Source: an uncultured Prevotella sp. (GTDB taxonomy: Bacteria; Bacteroidota; Bacteroidia; Bacteroidales; Bacteroidaceae). From it: a stretch of 7,297 nucleotides of DNA. Below, piece after piece: positions 1 through 7,223 of this stretch. The notes under the pieces are model-generated. The model worked only from the letters and a program-made list of their open reading frames with translations. It searched no databases and was not told where the DNA came from. The stretch lies in NCBI GenBank assembly GCA_900769055.1, contig CAAGFF010000032.1:1-7297 (forward strand), in the 5' to 3' direction. Position numbers and translations under genes: made by a program. Position 1 is the first letter of the stretch; every line of letters starts with the position of its first letter.

Positions 1-2841
1 ACACTTCCACAAGGTTATGACATAAAGGTCATGTTGTGGCATCAGGGCGAGAGCGACATAGCACAGGCGGCAAGGTATCATGACAACCTGCGTGATGTCG
101 TAGCCTACGTCCGCAACTACCTTGTCAAGAAGACGGGAAAGCGCGAATATGCTCATCTGCCCGTAGTCTGCGGAACATACGCCAAGAAGGGAAGAGGCTA
201 TGACAAGCAGGTTGTTGACGCACTCTACAGATTGGCCAAGGAAGATGTCAACTTCCACGTTGTTGACGTAAGCGATGCCACATTACTGTCAGACAATATC
301 CATTTTGATGCAAAGGGAGCAGAACTGTTGGGAAACCGAGTGTTTGACGTCCTCATCGACAAGAGCATTATCGCCCGTCCCGAGGAGTTCTGCTGGTATG
401 ACGGCGGTACGCACGTCAGCTACACCATCAGCAAGAACGTATCGCCCGTAGTGGCTACCGCCATGCAGATGTGGGGTGAGGACATGAAGGACGTGACAGG
501 AGCCATTTTGAAGAAGGAAGGAGCAGGCGCGAAGGTCCGTATCGTACAGATGGACAAGGACAAGGGTGCCACGAAATGGCTGAAGTCGGCTGGCATAGAC
601 GTTGCCAGGCTGTCAAAGCTGAAAGATGCATTCCAGATAAAGACCAGCAATGGTCAGCTGCTTGTTGTGGGCAGCGACGGCAGAGGTACCGCCTATGGCA
701 TCCTGGAGCTGTCGCGCATGGCCGGAGTGTCGCCATGGAAATGGTGGGCTGACGTGAATCCAGAGAAGAGGCAAAGGCTGACGGTGGCAGCAGACCTGAA
801 CACCTTGCAGAGTCCGTCTGTAGAGTTCCGTGGAATATTCCTCAACGACGAGGACTGGACGTTGCAGCCATGGAGCTGGCGCACCTACTCCCCGGCCAAG
901 CCCGGTTTCATAAGCGCACAGACATACAAGCAGATATTCAAGCTGCTGATGCGCCTGCGCTCCAATGCCATCTGGCCCGGTATGCACGGCATGTCGTCAC
1001 CTTTCTTCACCATTCCCGGAGCCAAGGAGGTTGCCGACTCATGCGGCATTGTCATCGGCACATCACATTGCGAGCCAATGATGCGCAACAACGTGGGAGA
1101 ATGGAATGTAGGCGAGCGCGGAGCATACAACTACATGACCAACAGGGAGAGCGTCCAGAACTACTGGATAGAACGCCTGAGGGAGACAGGACGCTACGAG
1201 AACATATATACAATAGGTATGCGCGGCGTTCACGATGGCGCAATGGAGGGAGTGGGCAAGAAGCTTTCCGACCAGACAGCAGCTTTGCAAAAGGTCATTG
1301 ACGACCAGCGAATATTGCTTGGCAAGTATGTCAACAGGAATGTGGAACAGATACCACAGCAGTTTGTGCCATACAAGGAAGTATTGCAGGTGATGGAAAA
1401 CGGCCTGCGGGTACCCGACGACGTAACGCTCACATGGTGTGACGACAACTATGGTTATATGACCCGCCTGAGCGACTCGCTGCAACAGAAGAGGAAGGGA
1501 GGCGCAGGCGTCTATTACCATCTGAGCTACTGGGGCCGCCCACACGACTACATGTGGCTTTCGACTACTCAGCCCGGACTGATATACAACGAGATGCGCG
1601 AGGCATACGACCACAACGCCCGGAAGCTGTGGATAGTGAACGTCCACGACATGAAGACTGCGGCCTACGACCTCGAACTGTTCCTTGACATGGCATGGGA
1701 CATAGACGCCATACAGCCGACCACCCTTTACCGCCATCAGCTCCATTGGCTGTGCCGTGAAGTCGGACAGTCCGTAGGCGAAAGGCTGCTCCCCGTCATG
1801 CAGGAGTTCTATCGCCTGACCACCATACGCAAGCCGGAGTTCATGGGATGGACGCAGGTGGAGCTGGACAAGAAGAAATACCATAGAGGTTGGTCGCCTG
1901 TCATTGACACCGAGTTTAGCCTTACGGCATTTGGTGGAGAGCTCGACCGCTACCTTGCAGACTGGCGCCGGGTGACAGCGGCTCTCGAAGACATAGAGGC
2001 AAGCTTGCCCGAAGACAGGAAGGATGCCTGGTTCTCGCACGTGAGATACCCCGTGTTGTCGGCAGCAGCCATGAGCCGCAAGATGCTGGAGGCACAAAGG
2101 GCAAGAGCCATTGCCAAGGCCGACTACGACGCAGGACGATGGCAGCGTGACGATGCGCTGATGACAGCTTGCGCCAAGAGCCAGGCTGCCTATCAGCAGA
2201 TACGCAGCCTTACGGACTACTACAACAACAGGCTGGCAGGCGGAAAGTGGAAATACTCCATGGTGGACAACCCAAGAGACCTCTACGTGTTCTATGCCCC
2301 TACACTGCCTGTGGCTCTGACAGACAAGGAAGTGAACGACTACAAGGACAATCCAGACAGGATGGTGAACGACATAGAGAATGACGGCAGCTTCATAGCG
2401 TGCAATGCCTGCCAATGGAGCCATGCCGACAACGGGGCTGAGTGCGTACAGGCGCTGGGCCACTCCATGAATGCCGTGCGTCTGCCAAAGGACAAGACCC
2501 TCACCTACACATTCAACTGCGACAATGAGGGCGAGGCCCTGCTGCGCATTGCCCTCATCCCCACGCAGCCTAACGACAAGGGCGACCTCAGGTTCTCGGT
2601 AAGCATAGACGGGGAGGAACCTCAGGTGTTCAGTCTCAAGGAGCCGTTCCGTTCGGAAAGATGGAAACAGAATGTGCTTCGTGCCCAGGCCGTAAGGGAG
2701 CTTCCCGTAAAGATAAGCAAAGGCAAGCATGAGCTGACCATAAAGGCCCTGGACAACCATATCGTAGTCGACCAGTGGATGGTAGACTTCGACAGCAAGC
2801 GCCAGTTCTATGTATTCCCGATAAAACCAGCATATCAATAA
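1..2841 (+). CDS. CE6/SASA-type esterase fused to GH115 alpha-glucuronidase (5' end missing)
   Basis: The reading frame is open from base 1, so the gene starts upstream; 946 residues are visible (numbered here from base 1) and the first internal ATG is at 31. Residues 1-120 end an SGNH esterase: WHQGESD (13-19) matches the HQGE block and DNIHFD (98-103) the Asp-x-x-His block of CE6/sialate O-acetylesterase-like enzymes. The nucleophile serine block must lie off the window. From about 125 the protein is GH115, the family that removes (4-O-methyl)glucuronic acid from xylan or arabinogalactan. Landmarks are FRGIFLNDEDW (276-286), SHCEPMMRNN (near E358), GMRGVHDGAM (406-415), WCDDNYGY (479-486), GVYYHLSYWGRPHDYMW (503-519) and NVHDMKTAAYDLELF (547-561). 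The GH115 C-terminal beta-domain covers about 795-946. Probably exported, but the signal region is not visible. It is the upstream partner of the GH2 gene six bases away. Family assignment is firm; substrate is inferred. Confidence 0.9.
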   Translation, partial: TLPQGYDIKVMLWHQGESDIAQAARYHDNLRDVVAYVRNYLVKKTGKREYAHLPVVCGTYAKKGRGYDKQVVDALYRLAKEDVNFHVVDVSDATLLSDNIHFDAKGAELLGNRVFDVLIDKSIIARPEEFCWYDGGTHVSYTISKNVSPVVATAMQMWGEDMKDVTGAILKKEGAGAKVRIVQMDKDKGATKWLKSAGIDVARLSKLKDAFQIKTSNGQLLVVGSDGRGTAYGILELSRMAGVSPWKWWADVNPEKRQRLTVAADLNTLQSPSVEFRGIFLNDEDWTLQPWSWRTYSPAKPGFISAQTYKQIFKLLMRLRSNAIWPGMHGMSSPFFTIPGAKEVADSCGIVIGTSHCEPMMRNNVGEWNVGERGAYNYMTNRESVQNYWIERLRETGRYENIYTIGMRGVHDGAMEGVGKKLSDQTAALQKVIDDQRILLGKYVNRNVEQIPQQFVPYKEVLQVMENGLRVPDDVTLTWCDDNYGYMTRLSDSLQQKRKGGAGVYYHLSYWGRPHDYMWLSTTQPGLIYNEMREAYDHNARKLWIVNVHDMKTAAYDLELFLDMAWDIDAIQPTTLYRHQLHWLCREVGQSVGERLLPVMQEFYRLTTIRKPEFMGWTQVELDKKKYHRGWSPVIDTEFSLTAFGGELDRYLADWRRVTAALEDIEASLPEDRKDAWFSHVRYPVLSAAAMSRKMLEAQRARAIAKADYDAGRWQRDDALMTACAKSQAAYQQIRSLTDYYNNRLAGGKWKYSMVDNPRDLYVFYAPTLPVALTDKEVNDYKDNPDRMVNDIENDGSFIACNACQWSHADNGAECVQALGHSMNAVRLPKDKTLTYTFNCDNEGEALLRIALIPTQPNDKGDLRFSVSIDGEEPQVFSLKEPFRSERWKQNVLRAQAVRELPVKISKGKHELTIKALDNHIVVDQWMVDFDSKRQFYVFPIKPAYQ

Positions 2842-2847
2842 ACCAAC

Positions 2848-5634
2848 ATGACTATGAAGAAAATTATCATATCACTATTGACAACCCTGATTGTCATTTC
2901 GTCCAACGCGCAGGTACGTGATTGCTTCAATGGTATTCTGCCTGTTACAGACCGTTCGATGACGAAGAGCCTGAACGGAGAGTGGAAACTGAAAGTCGTC
3001 AATGGCGTAGGCATCGACACTACAGTACCGCCAGCAGACAACACATGGGGCAACATCCCCGTTCCGGGATGCTGGGACGTACACGGGTTCTGCAAACCGA
3101 GGTATGACCGTCCCGACTCTCTGACGGGCTATTACCGCACGGCATTCACCATTCCCAGCCAATGGAAGGGCATGAGGATAGCCTTGCGTCTCGATGGCGT
3201 ACTCTACGGCTACGACCTGTGGATAAACGGCAAGAAGGCTGGCGAGTGGCGTTCTGCGTACAACACAGCCATATTCGACATCACCGACTTTATTAACGCG
3301 AAAAAGGAGAAGCAGGAACTCGCCATGCGCGTCATCACTAAGTTCCCAGGCAGCGACTTCGACTGCAACGACGACTGGACGCCATGCGGCATATTCCGTG
3401 ACGTCACCCTTATGGCTGTGCCTAAGGTTCACCTCTCCGACCTGACCATCCGTACGAGCAATAGCGGCGAGGTAGACGTAAAGACAGAGATAGCCAATGG
3501 CGACAAGCATACGGCTGTCAGCCACACCATTCTCGATGCCTGCGGCAACACCGTGGGCACGGATAAGGTTGCCAATCCACGTCTGTGGACTGCCGAGACA
3601 CCTTATTTATATACGTTGATAACAACACTCAGCAGCAAGGGAAAAACATTGCAGACATTCGAGCACAAATTCGGTTTTAGGGAACTGACCATCGAAGGCA
3701 ACGTCATAAAGCTGAACGGACAGCCAATAAAGCTGCGCGGAGTCACATGCCACAGCACAGACCCGAAGACAGCAAAAGTAGTGAGCGAGGAACTCACATT
3801 GAAGGACATGCGACTGATGAAGGAGGCTTCGGTAAACTACATCCGCACATCACACTATCCGCGAGAGCCACGCTTCTACGAGCTGGCCGACTCCCTCGGC
3901 TTCTATGTCATCGACGAGGTTCCCTTTGGCTTTGGCGACAAGAACCTGTCGAAGAAGTCTTTCTATCCAGTATTGCAGCAACGTGCCCAAGCTACCATCC
4001 GGCGTGACAAGAACCATGCCTCGGTGCTGATATGGAGCCTTGGCAACGAGAATCCCCTTACCGACATCTGCAAGCGGTTAGGCGATTACGTAAAGGCAGA
4101 ACTGGATCCAAGCCGCCCTATCTGCTACCCGCAGGTGGGCAGCTATTTCCGTAAATTCAACTACGACTTCCCCAAGGTCGCCGACATCTACGCCCCACAT
4201 TATCCCACCACAGGACAGCTGGCAGCCTTCTACCAGCGCGCAGACCGTCCGGTAATATTCACGGAATACTGCCACACCCTCGGCATATCACTTGAAGACC
4301 ACGACCGCCAATGGGAAATTATCGAGCACACACCATGCCTTGCAGGAGGCAGCGTGTGGGAATGGGTGGACCAGGGAATGCCATTCACGTGCGAGCCAAA
4401 GACCGACATGTACGGCTACGAGGAGAAGGTCTACACATCAAAGACCACAGGATTTGAGATGTTTGGCAACAAGGGCACTGACGGACTGCTGTATGCCGAC
4501 CGCACACCATTGCCAAACTACTACGAGCTGCAGCACAACTACGCACGGGCTGCCGTGACCGACAGTATCATCAGCATCGGCGGAAGCCAGAACGTGCTGC
4601 CCCTGCACATACGCAACCGCTACGACTTCCTGAACCTCAAGGACAACACAACGTTCGGATGGACTCTGACGGAAGACCGCGACACCATAGCCCGCGGCTC
4701 GTTCTCGCCCGATTGCCAACCGCATGCAACCACTACATACAACCTCTCACTGCCGTCAGCCCCAAACACCAGCAAGGTCTGCATACTAAACATCGAAATC
4801 AGCGATGCACAGGGACACACGTTCAACCGTCAGGCCATACGCATCAATCCCACAAAGCTCACCCAACGGCTGATTGACGGCATAGACATCGCTACCGGCA
4901 ATCCCATGACAAGAATTCAAGGTGGAATTATGGTAAGGGCAGGCCGAAAGGCTACTCTTGCCGAAAAACTAAAGGTTGGCGACAAGCGTTTAGAAAGATA
5001 CCTGCTGCTACTGACTGCCGACAGCACCTCGGCTGGAACCATCAGGACAGACATCAGGACAGAGCAGACAGGCAATGCAACGCACTTCGCCTTCTCGCTT
5101 TCTCCAGACACTACCGACACCTTCCTCTCAGAACTTGGTATTGCCTTTCTTCTCGACAAGAATATAGACCGTGTGCAGTGGATAGGACAAGGCATAATGC
5201 CTACATACCCAGGTCGCTATCGTGCAGGCCGCTACGGCTTCTGGGCTTTGCAGCAGGGCGACCTGTATTTCGAGGGCAACAGAAGGGGCGTAGACGCAGC
5301 CTTGCTAACAGATGCAAACGGCGATGGCCTGCTGCTCGTATGCGACAACGGCAACGTCAGCTTCGAGCAGACCGACCGTGGCATTGTCCTCACTTACAAT
5401 GCAGCAGTAGCTGGCGAGGGACCAAAGTTTGCCCGTACTGCATTCCCCGTCATAGCGAAGGAAGTCGGGACCGTCAGCGGTGACTTCTACCTCTACCGTG
5501 TCGACAAGGACAAGACTCCACAGTTGTTGCGAACGCTCTTTGCCGCTCCACAGCTTGTCGCCCCACCCTATCATCCTTTCGAGACACAGTATGACACATA
5601 CCTACTGAGATTTGAGGATATTTGCGGAGAATAA
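2848..5634 (+). CDS. Exported GH2 glycoside hydrolase, LacZ-type beta-galactosidase-like
   Basis: The 928-residue protein begins with a signal peptide: lysines at 4-5, a hydrophobic stretch at 6-17 and likely cleavage after SNA (residue 21), so it is periplasmic or surface-exposed. Order of landmarks: GH2 sugar-binding domain with DDWTPCGIFRDV (175-186), Ig-like domain, then a TIM barrel with NYIRTSHYP (330-338), acid/base E401 in WSLGNEN, nucleophile E473 in FTEYCH, and WEWVDQGM. ADRTPLP (550-556) and a C-terminal beta-galactosidase small-chain-like domain with WIGQG...YPGRY (778-791) are LacZ features. It is shorter than E. coli LacZ (1023 residues). The HEHHP motif is replaced by CHSTDP, the E416/H418 metal ligands by a PFGFG loop, and no W999-type loop is seen. 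The linkage and sugar are therefore open; beta-galactosidase is the best guess, beta-glucuronidase an alternative. An ATG at 2854 (starting MKK) is an equally good start. No Shine-Dalgarno site is seen. Confidence 0.88.
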   Translation: MTMKKIIISLLTTLIVISSNAQVRDCFNGILPVTDRSMTKSLNGEWKLKVVNGVGIDTTVPPADNTWGNIPVPGCWDVHGFCKPRYDRPDSLTGYYRTAFTIPSQWKGMRIALRLDGVLYGYDLWINGKKAGEWRSAYNTAIFDITDFINAKKEKQELAMRVITKFPGSDFDCNDDWTPCGIFRDVTLMAVPKVHLSDLTIRTSNSGEVDVKTEIANGDKHTAVSHTILDACGNTVGTDKVANPRLWTAETPYLYTLITTLSSKGKTLQTFEHKFGFRELTIEGNVIKLNGQPIKLRGVTCHSTDPKTAKVVSEELTLKDMRLMKEASVNYIRTSHYPREPRFYELADSLGFYVIDEVPFGFGDKNLSKKSFYPVLQQRAQATIRRDKNHASVLIWSLGNENPLTDICKRLGDYVKAELDPSRPICYPQVGSYFRKFNYDFPKVADIYAPHYPTTGQLAAFYQRADRPVIFTEYCHTLGISLEDHDRQWEIIEHTPCLAGGSVWEWVDQGMPFTCEPKTDMYGYEEKVYTSKTTGFEMFGNKGTDGLLYADRTPLPNYYELQHNYARAAVTDSIISIGGSQNVLPLHIRNRYDFLNLKDNTTFGWTLTEDRDTIARGSFSPDCQPHATTTYNLSLPSAPNTSKVCILNIEISDAQGHTFNRQAIRINPTKLTQRLIDGIDIATGNPMTRIQGGIMVRAGRKATLAEKLKVGDKRLERYLLLLTADSTSAGTIRTDIRTEQTGNATHFAFSLSPDTTDTFLSELGIAFLLDKNIDRVQWIGQGIMPTYPGRYRAGRYGFWALQQGDLYFEGNRRGVDAALLTDANGDGLLLVCDNGNVSFEQTDRGIVLTYNAAVAGEGPKFARTAFPVIAKEVGTVSGDFYLYRVDKDKTPQLLRTLFAAPQLVAPPYHPFETQYDTYLLRFEDICGE

Positions 5635-5673
5635 TCAGCCCCAGCAGAGATGTGAAACTTTTTGAATAAGCAG

Positions 5674-5709
5674 CACACGCGGCTGCATGTGCCAGTGCAG
5701 CCGCGTGTG
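5674..5709. repeat. GC-rich perfect stem-loop, 14 bp stem
   Basis: Arms 5674-5687 and 5696-5709 are perfectly complementary over 14 bp (left arm CACACGCGGCTGCA) with an 8-base loop; G5673 and T5710 could add a G-U pair. It starts 40 bases after the GH2 stop codon. No T tract follows on either strand, so it is not a canonical intrinsic terminator. It may protect the mRNA 3' end from exonucleases or be a solitary palindromic repeat. A small second hairpin (TGTGA-CGGT-TCACA, 5708-5721) overlaps its right foot. Confidence 0.75.
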
Positions 5710-5742
5710 TGACGGTTCACAGCGTGGTGGAAGTCCTTATAC

Positions 5743-5758
5743 AGCCGCATGCACGGCT
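5743..5758. repeat. Small hairpin, 5 bp stem
   Basis: AGCCG (5743-5747) and CGGCT (5754-5758) pair around the 6-base loop CATGCA. The stem is short and has no T tract. It sits just before the partial duplication of the terminator region and could be the remnant of a REP-like palindrome. Function is unknown and significance is weak on its own. Confidence 0.35.
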
Positions 5759-5808
5759 CCTGTCCCCACGGAGGGTACAGCAAGCACCCAAGACATCGCA
5801 CCTAAAAT

Positions 5809-5908
5809 GTAGGGACGCATGCAATGCGTCCGCAAGCAGAAAGACAAATCAGGACGGAATATTATCCTTGACATGGTTCCTTTGCGGACGCATTCCATGC
5901 GTCCCTAC
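5809..5908. repeat. REPIN-like element: two inverted REP palindromes with GTAG feet
   Basis: Arms 5809-5835 and 5882-5908 are inverted copies matching at 26 of 27 positions (mismatch C5822 against C5895), separated by a 46-base spacer. Each arm is itself a palindrome: GGACGCAT-GCA-ATGCGTCC at 5813-5831 and GGACGCAT-TCC-ATGCGTCC at 5886-5904, each with an 8 bp stem and 3-base loop. Each has the tetranucleotide GTAG at its outer foot, read on + for the left arm and on - for the right. A GTAG-type foot next to a short palindrome is the layout of REP sequences recognised by REP-associated tyrosine transposases (RAYTs), and two inverted REPs in about 100 bp match a REPIN. The position between convergent 3' ends is typical. 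No transposase is present in the window, so mobilisation would be in trans. Confidence 0.75.
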
Positions 5909-5911
5909 ACG

Positions 5912-5938
5912 GAGGGTGCAATGATGCACCCTCTTTTT
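5912..5938 (+). terminator. Intrinsic terminator for the GH operon
   Basis: GAGGGTGCA (5912-5920) pairs perfectly with TGCACCCTC (5925-5933) over a 4-base loop (ATGA) and is followed directly by TTTTT (5934-5938). This is a classic Rho-independent layout for + strand transcripts leaving the GH2 gene, though 278 bases after its stop codon, so the REPIN would be inside the 3' untranslated region. On the - strand the same hairpin lacks a U tract, so any role in ending fucO transcription is less certain. Confidence 0.8.
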
Positions 5939-5968
5939 GTGTATTAGTATCTTAAGGGATGAGGAAGC

Positions 5969-7123
5969 TTACAGAATCTGCTTGTACAGGGCAACAATAT
6001 CCTCGCGTGTGACAGGACGTGGGTTGCCCGGTGTGCACACATCGGCGATGGCCTGGTCGGCCAGTGCGTCGATGTCTTTCTCTGTAATGCCAAGCTCGGA
6101 CAGGTGGGCCGGAATGCCGACAAGTTTGCTGAGGTTCTCAATCTCGGTGCATGCAGCATCGGCAGCCTCCTCGGGTGTCATGCCCTCCTTGTAAACGCCA
6201 ACGGCCTTGGCTATGTCCACATACTTTGGCAGGGCGGCAGGGGCGTTGAAGCGCATGACTGTGGGAAGGAGCATAGCGCATGCCACTCCGTGAGGCACGT
6301 CATGGAGAGCGCTCAGCGGATGGGCCATGCCATGGTCTACTCCAAGTCCGACGTTGGAGAATGCCATTCCGGCAACATACTGCGCAACAGCCATACCGTC
6401 GCGACCTACGGGGTTGGTAGGCTCGTTGACAGCGATGGGCAGATAGCGGTGTATCATCTCAATGGCCTTAATCTCAAACATGTCGCTAAGTTCCCATGCC
6501 CCCTTGGTGATGAGTCCCTCAATGGCATGGGTCATGGCATCCATACCCGTGGCAGCAGTAAGGCTCTTGGGAAGCGAGTACATCAGCTCGGCATCGATGA
6601 TGGCAACACAGGGGATGTCGTTAGGATCAACGCATACCATTTTCTTCTGCTTTGTCTCGTCGATGATGACGTAGTTGATTGTGGTCTCGGCAGCCGTACC
6701 GGCGGTTGTTGGCAAGGCAATTATTGGCACGGTCTTCTTCTTTGTGTCAGCAACACCCTCAAGAGATACCACATCGGCAAACTCAGGGTTGTTGCATACA
6801 ATGCCTATGCCCTTGGCGGTATCCATGGACGAGCCGCCACCGATGGCAATAATGAAGTCGGCCTGAGCCTGCTTGCAAGCCTCAACACCATTCTTGACGT
6901 TAGTGACAGTTGGGTTCGGTTTTACGTCATCGTAAACGGCATAGGGGATGCTGGCCTCATCAAGAACATCGAGAACCATCTTTGCTACGCCGAACTTCAT
7001 AAGTCCCTTATCAGTTACCACAAGGGCTTTCTTGAAACCGAGACGCTGTACTACTCCCGGCAGCTCCTTACGTGCGCCAGGACCAAAATAAGACACTTCG
7101 TTTAAAATAAATCTGTTCACCAT
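5969..7123 (-). CDS. fucO: Lactaldehyde reductase / 1,2-propanediol oxidoreductase (group III iron alcohol dehydrogenase)
   Basis: The enzyme reduces L-lactaldehyde to (S)-1,2-propanediol with NADH in the cytoplasm, re-oxidising NADH during anaerobic fucose or rhamnose breakdown. The 384-residue product matches E. coli FucO (383 residues) end to end: NR-ILNE at the N-terminus, VTDKGL with Asp38 at the place of the FucO residue that favours NAD(H), the GGGSSMD nucleotide-binding loop (95-101), PTTAGTAAE, CVDPNDIP, and a near-identical tail (CTPGNPR...EDIVALY). The expected Fe(II) ligands are all present: D195, H199, H264 and H278. The ATG at 7123 is well fixed, because an in-frame stop lies ten codons upstream (7151-7153) with no other ATG between. 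It is transcribed towards the GH genes and is a separate unit; no other fucose or rhamnose gene is in view. Related group III dehydrogenases may accept other short aldehydes, but the similarity to FucO is specific. Confidence 0.95.
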   Translation of the reverse strand: MVNRFILNEVSYFGPGARKELPGVVQRLGFKKALVVTDKGLMKFGVAKMVLDVLDEASIPYAVYDDVKPNPTVTNVKNGVEACKQAQADFIIAIGGGSSMDTAKGIGIVCNNPEFADVVSLEGVADTKKKTVPIIALPTTAGTAAETTINYVIIDETKQKKMVCVDPNDIPCVAIIDAELMYSLPKSLTAATGMDAMTHAIEGLITKGAWELSDMFEIKAIEMIHRYLPIAVNEPTNPVGRDGMAVAQYVAGMAFSNVGLGVDHGMAHPLSALHDVPHGVACAMLLPTVMRFNAPAALPKYVDIAKAVGVYKEGMTPEEAADAACTEIENLSKLVGIPAHLSELGITEKDIDALADQAIADVCTPGNPRPVTREDIVALYKQIL

Positions 7124-7153
7124 AAAATTATAAATTAGTAGGTTAATATGTTA
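7124..7153 (-). promoter_or_regulatory. A/T-rich fucO leader
   Basis: The 30 bases immediately before the fucO ATG contain only four G/C bases, in sharp contrast to the GC-rich repeats beyond. A/T-rich, Shine-Dalgarno-free start regions are usual in Bacteroidetes. I see no convincing match to the Bacteroidetes promoter pattern (TTTG near -33, TAnnTTTG near -7), so the promoter itself is not placed; it may lie in or beyond the repeat block. Confidence 0.35.
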
Positions 7154-7208
7154 GAAGCCCAACTGTGGAAGCCCAACTGTGGAAGCCCCCCCTGTGGAAG
7201 CCCCCCTG
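7154..7208. repeat. 14-base tandem repeat with expanding C tracts
   Basis: Two perfect copies of GAAGCCCAACTGTG (7154-7167, 7168-7181) are followed by a 15-base variant in which the centre has become a C7 run (7182-7196) and a shorter 12-base variant with a C6 run (7197-7208). The units abut without spacers. The C runs make the - strand (the fucO coding strand) G-rich. It lies 31 bases upstream of the fucO start codon. Confidence 0.85.
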
Positions 7209-7223
7209 CCCCCCGGTGGGGGG
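7209..7223. repeat. C6/G6 palindrome
   Basis: CCCCCC (7209-7214) and GGGGGG (7218-7223) form a perfect 6 bp all-GC hairpin with loop GGT. It sits exactly between the 14-base repeats and the heptamer array. There is no T tract on either side, so it is not read as a terminator. Confidence 0.75.

Larger units (their letters stand above)
5635..5968. other. Structured convergent intergenic region
   Basis: This 334-base spacer lies between the 3' ends of the GH2 gene (+) and fucO (-). No convincing gene is present: the open frames here run through palindromes and lack family features. In order it holds a GC-rich stem-loop (5674-5709), a weak hairpin (5743-5758), a partial copy of the later terminator segment (5762-5789), a REPIN-like inverted pair (5809-5908) and an intrinsic terminator (5912-5938). 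The stretch 5635-5673 and the 30 bases before the fucO stop show nothing recognisable. Confidence 0.8.

Noticed and set aside
1063..2838. A 591-codon open frame on the - strand opposite the GH115 gene
   Set aside because: It is antisense to firmly identified GH115 blocks, shows no recognisable domain, and its openness follows from the codon bias of the sense gene.
5809..5908. The paired palindromes as a CRISPR array or attachment site
   Set aside because: There are only two copies and they are inverted, not direct repeats with spacers; no cas gene or integrase is present.
5709..5924. A 71-codon + strand frame in the convergent spacer
   Set aside because: It is built across the REP palindromes and the terminator stem; the repeats explain the sequence better than a protein.
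6104..7105. A 333-codon open frame on the + strand opposite fucO
   Set aside because: It lies wholly within the antisense of a full-length FucO match and has no recognisable motif.
7209..7223. The C6/G6 hairpin as a terminator
   Set aside because: There is no T tract on either strand, and it lies upstream of fucO rather than after a gene.
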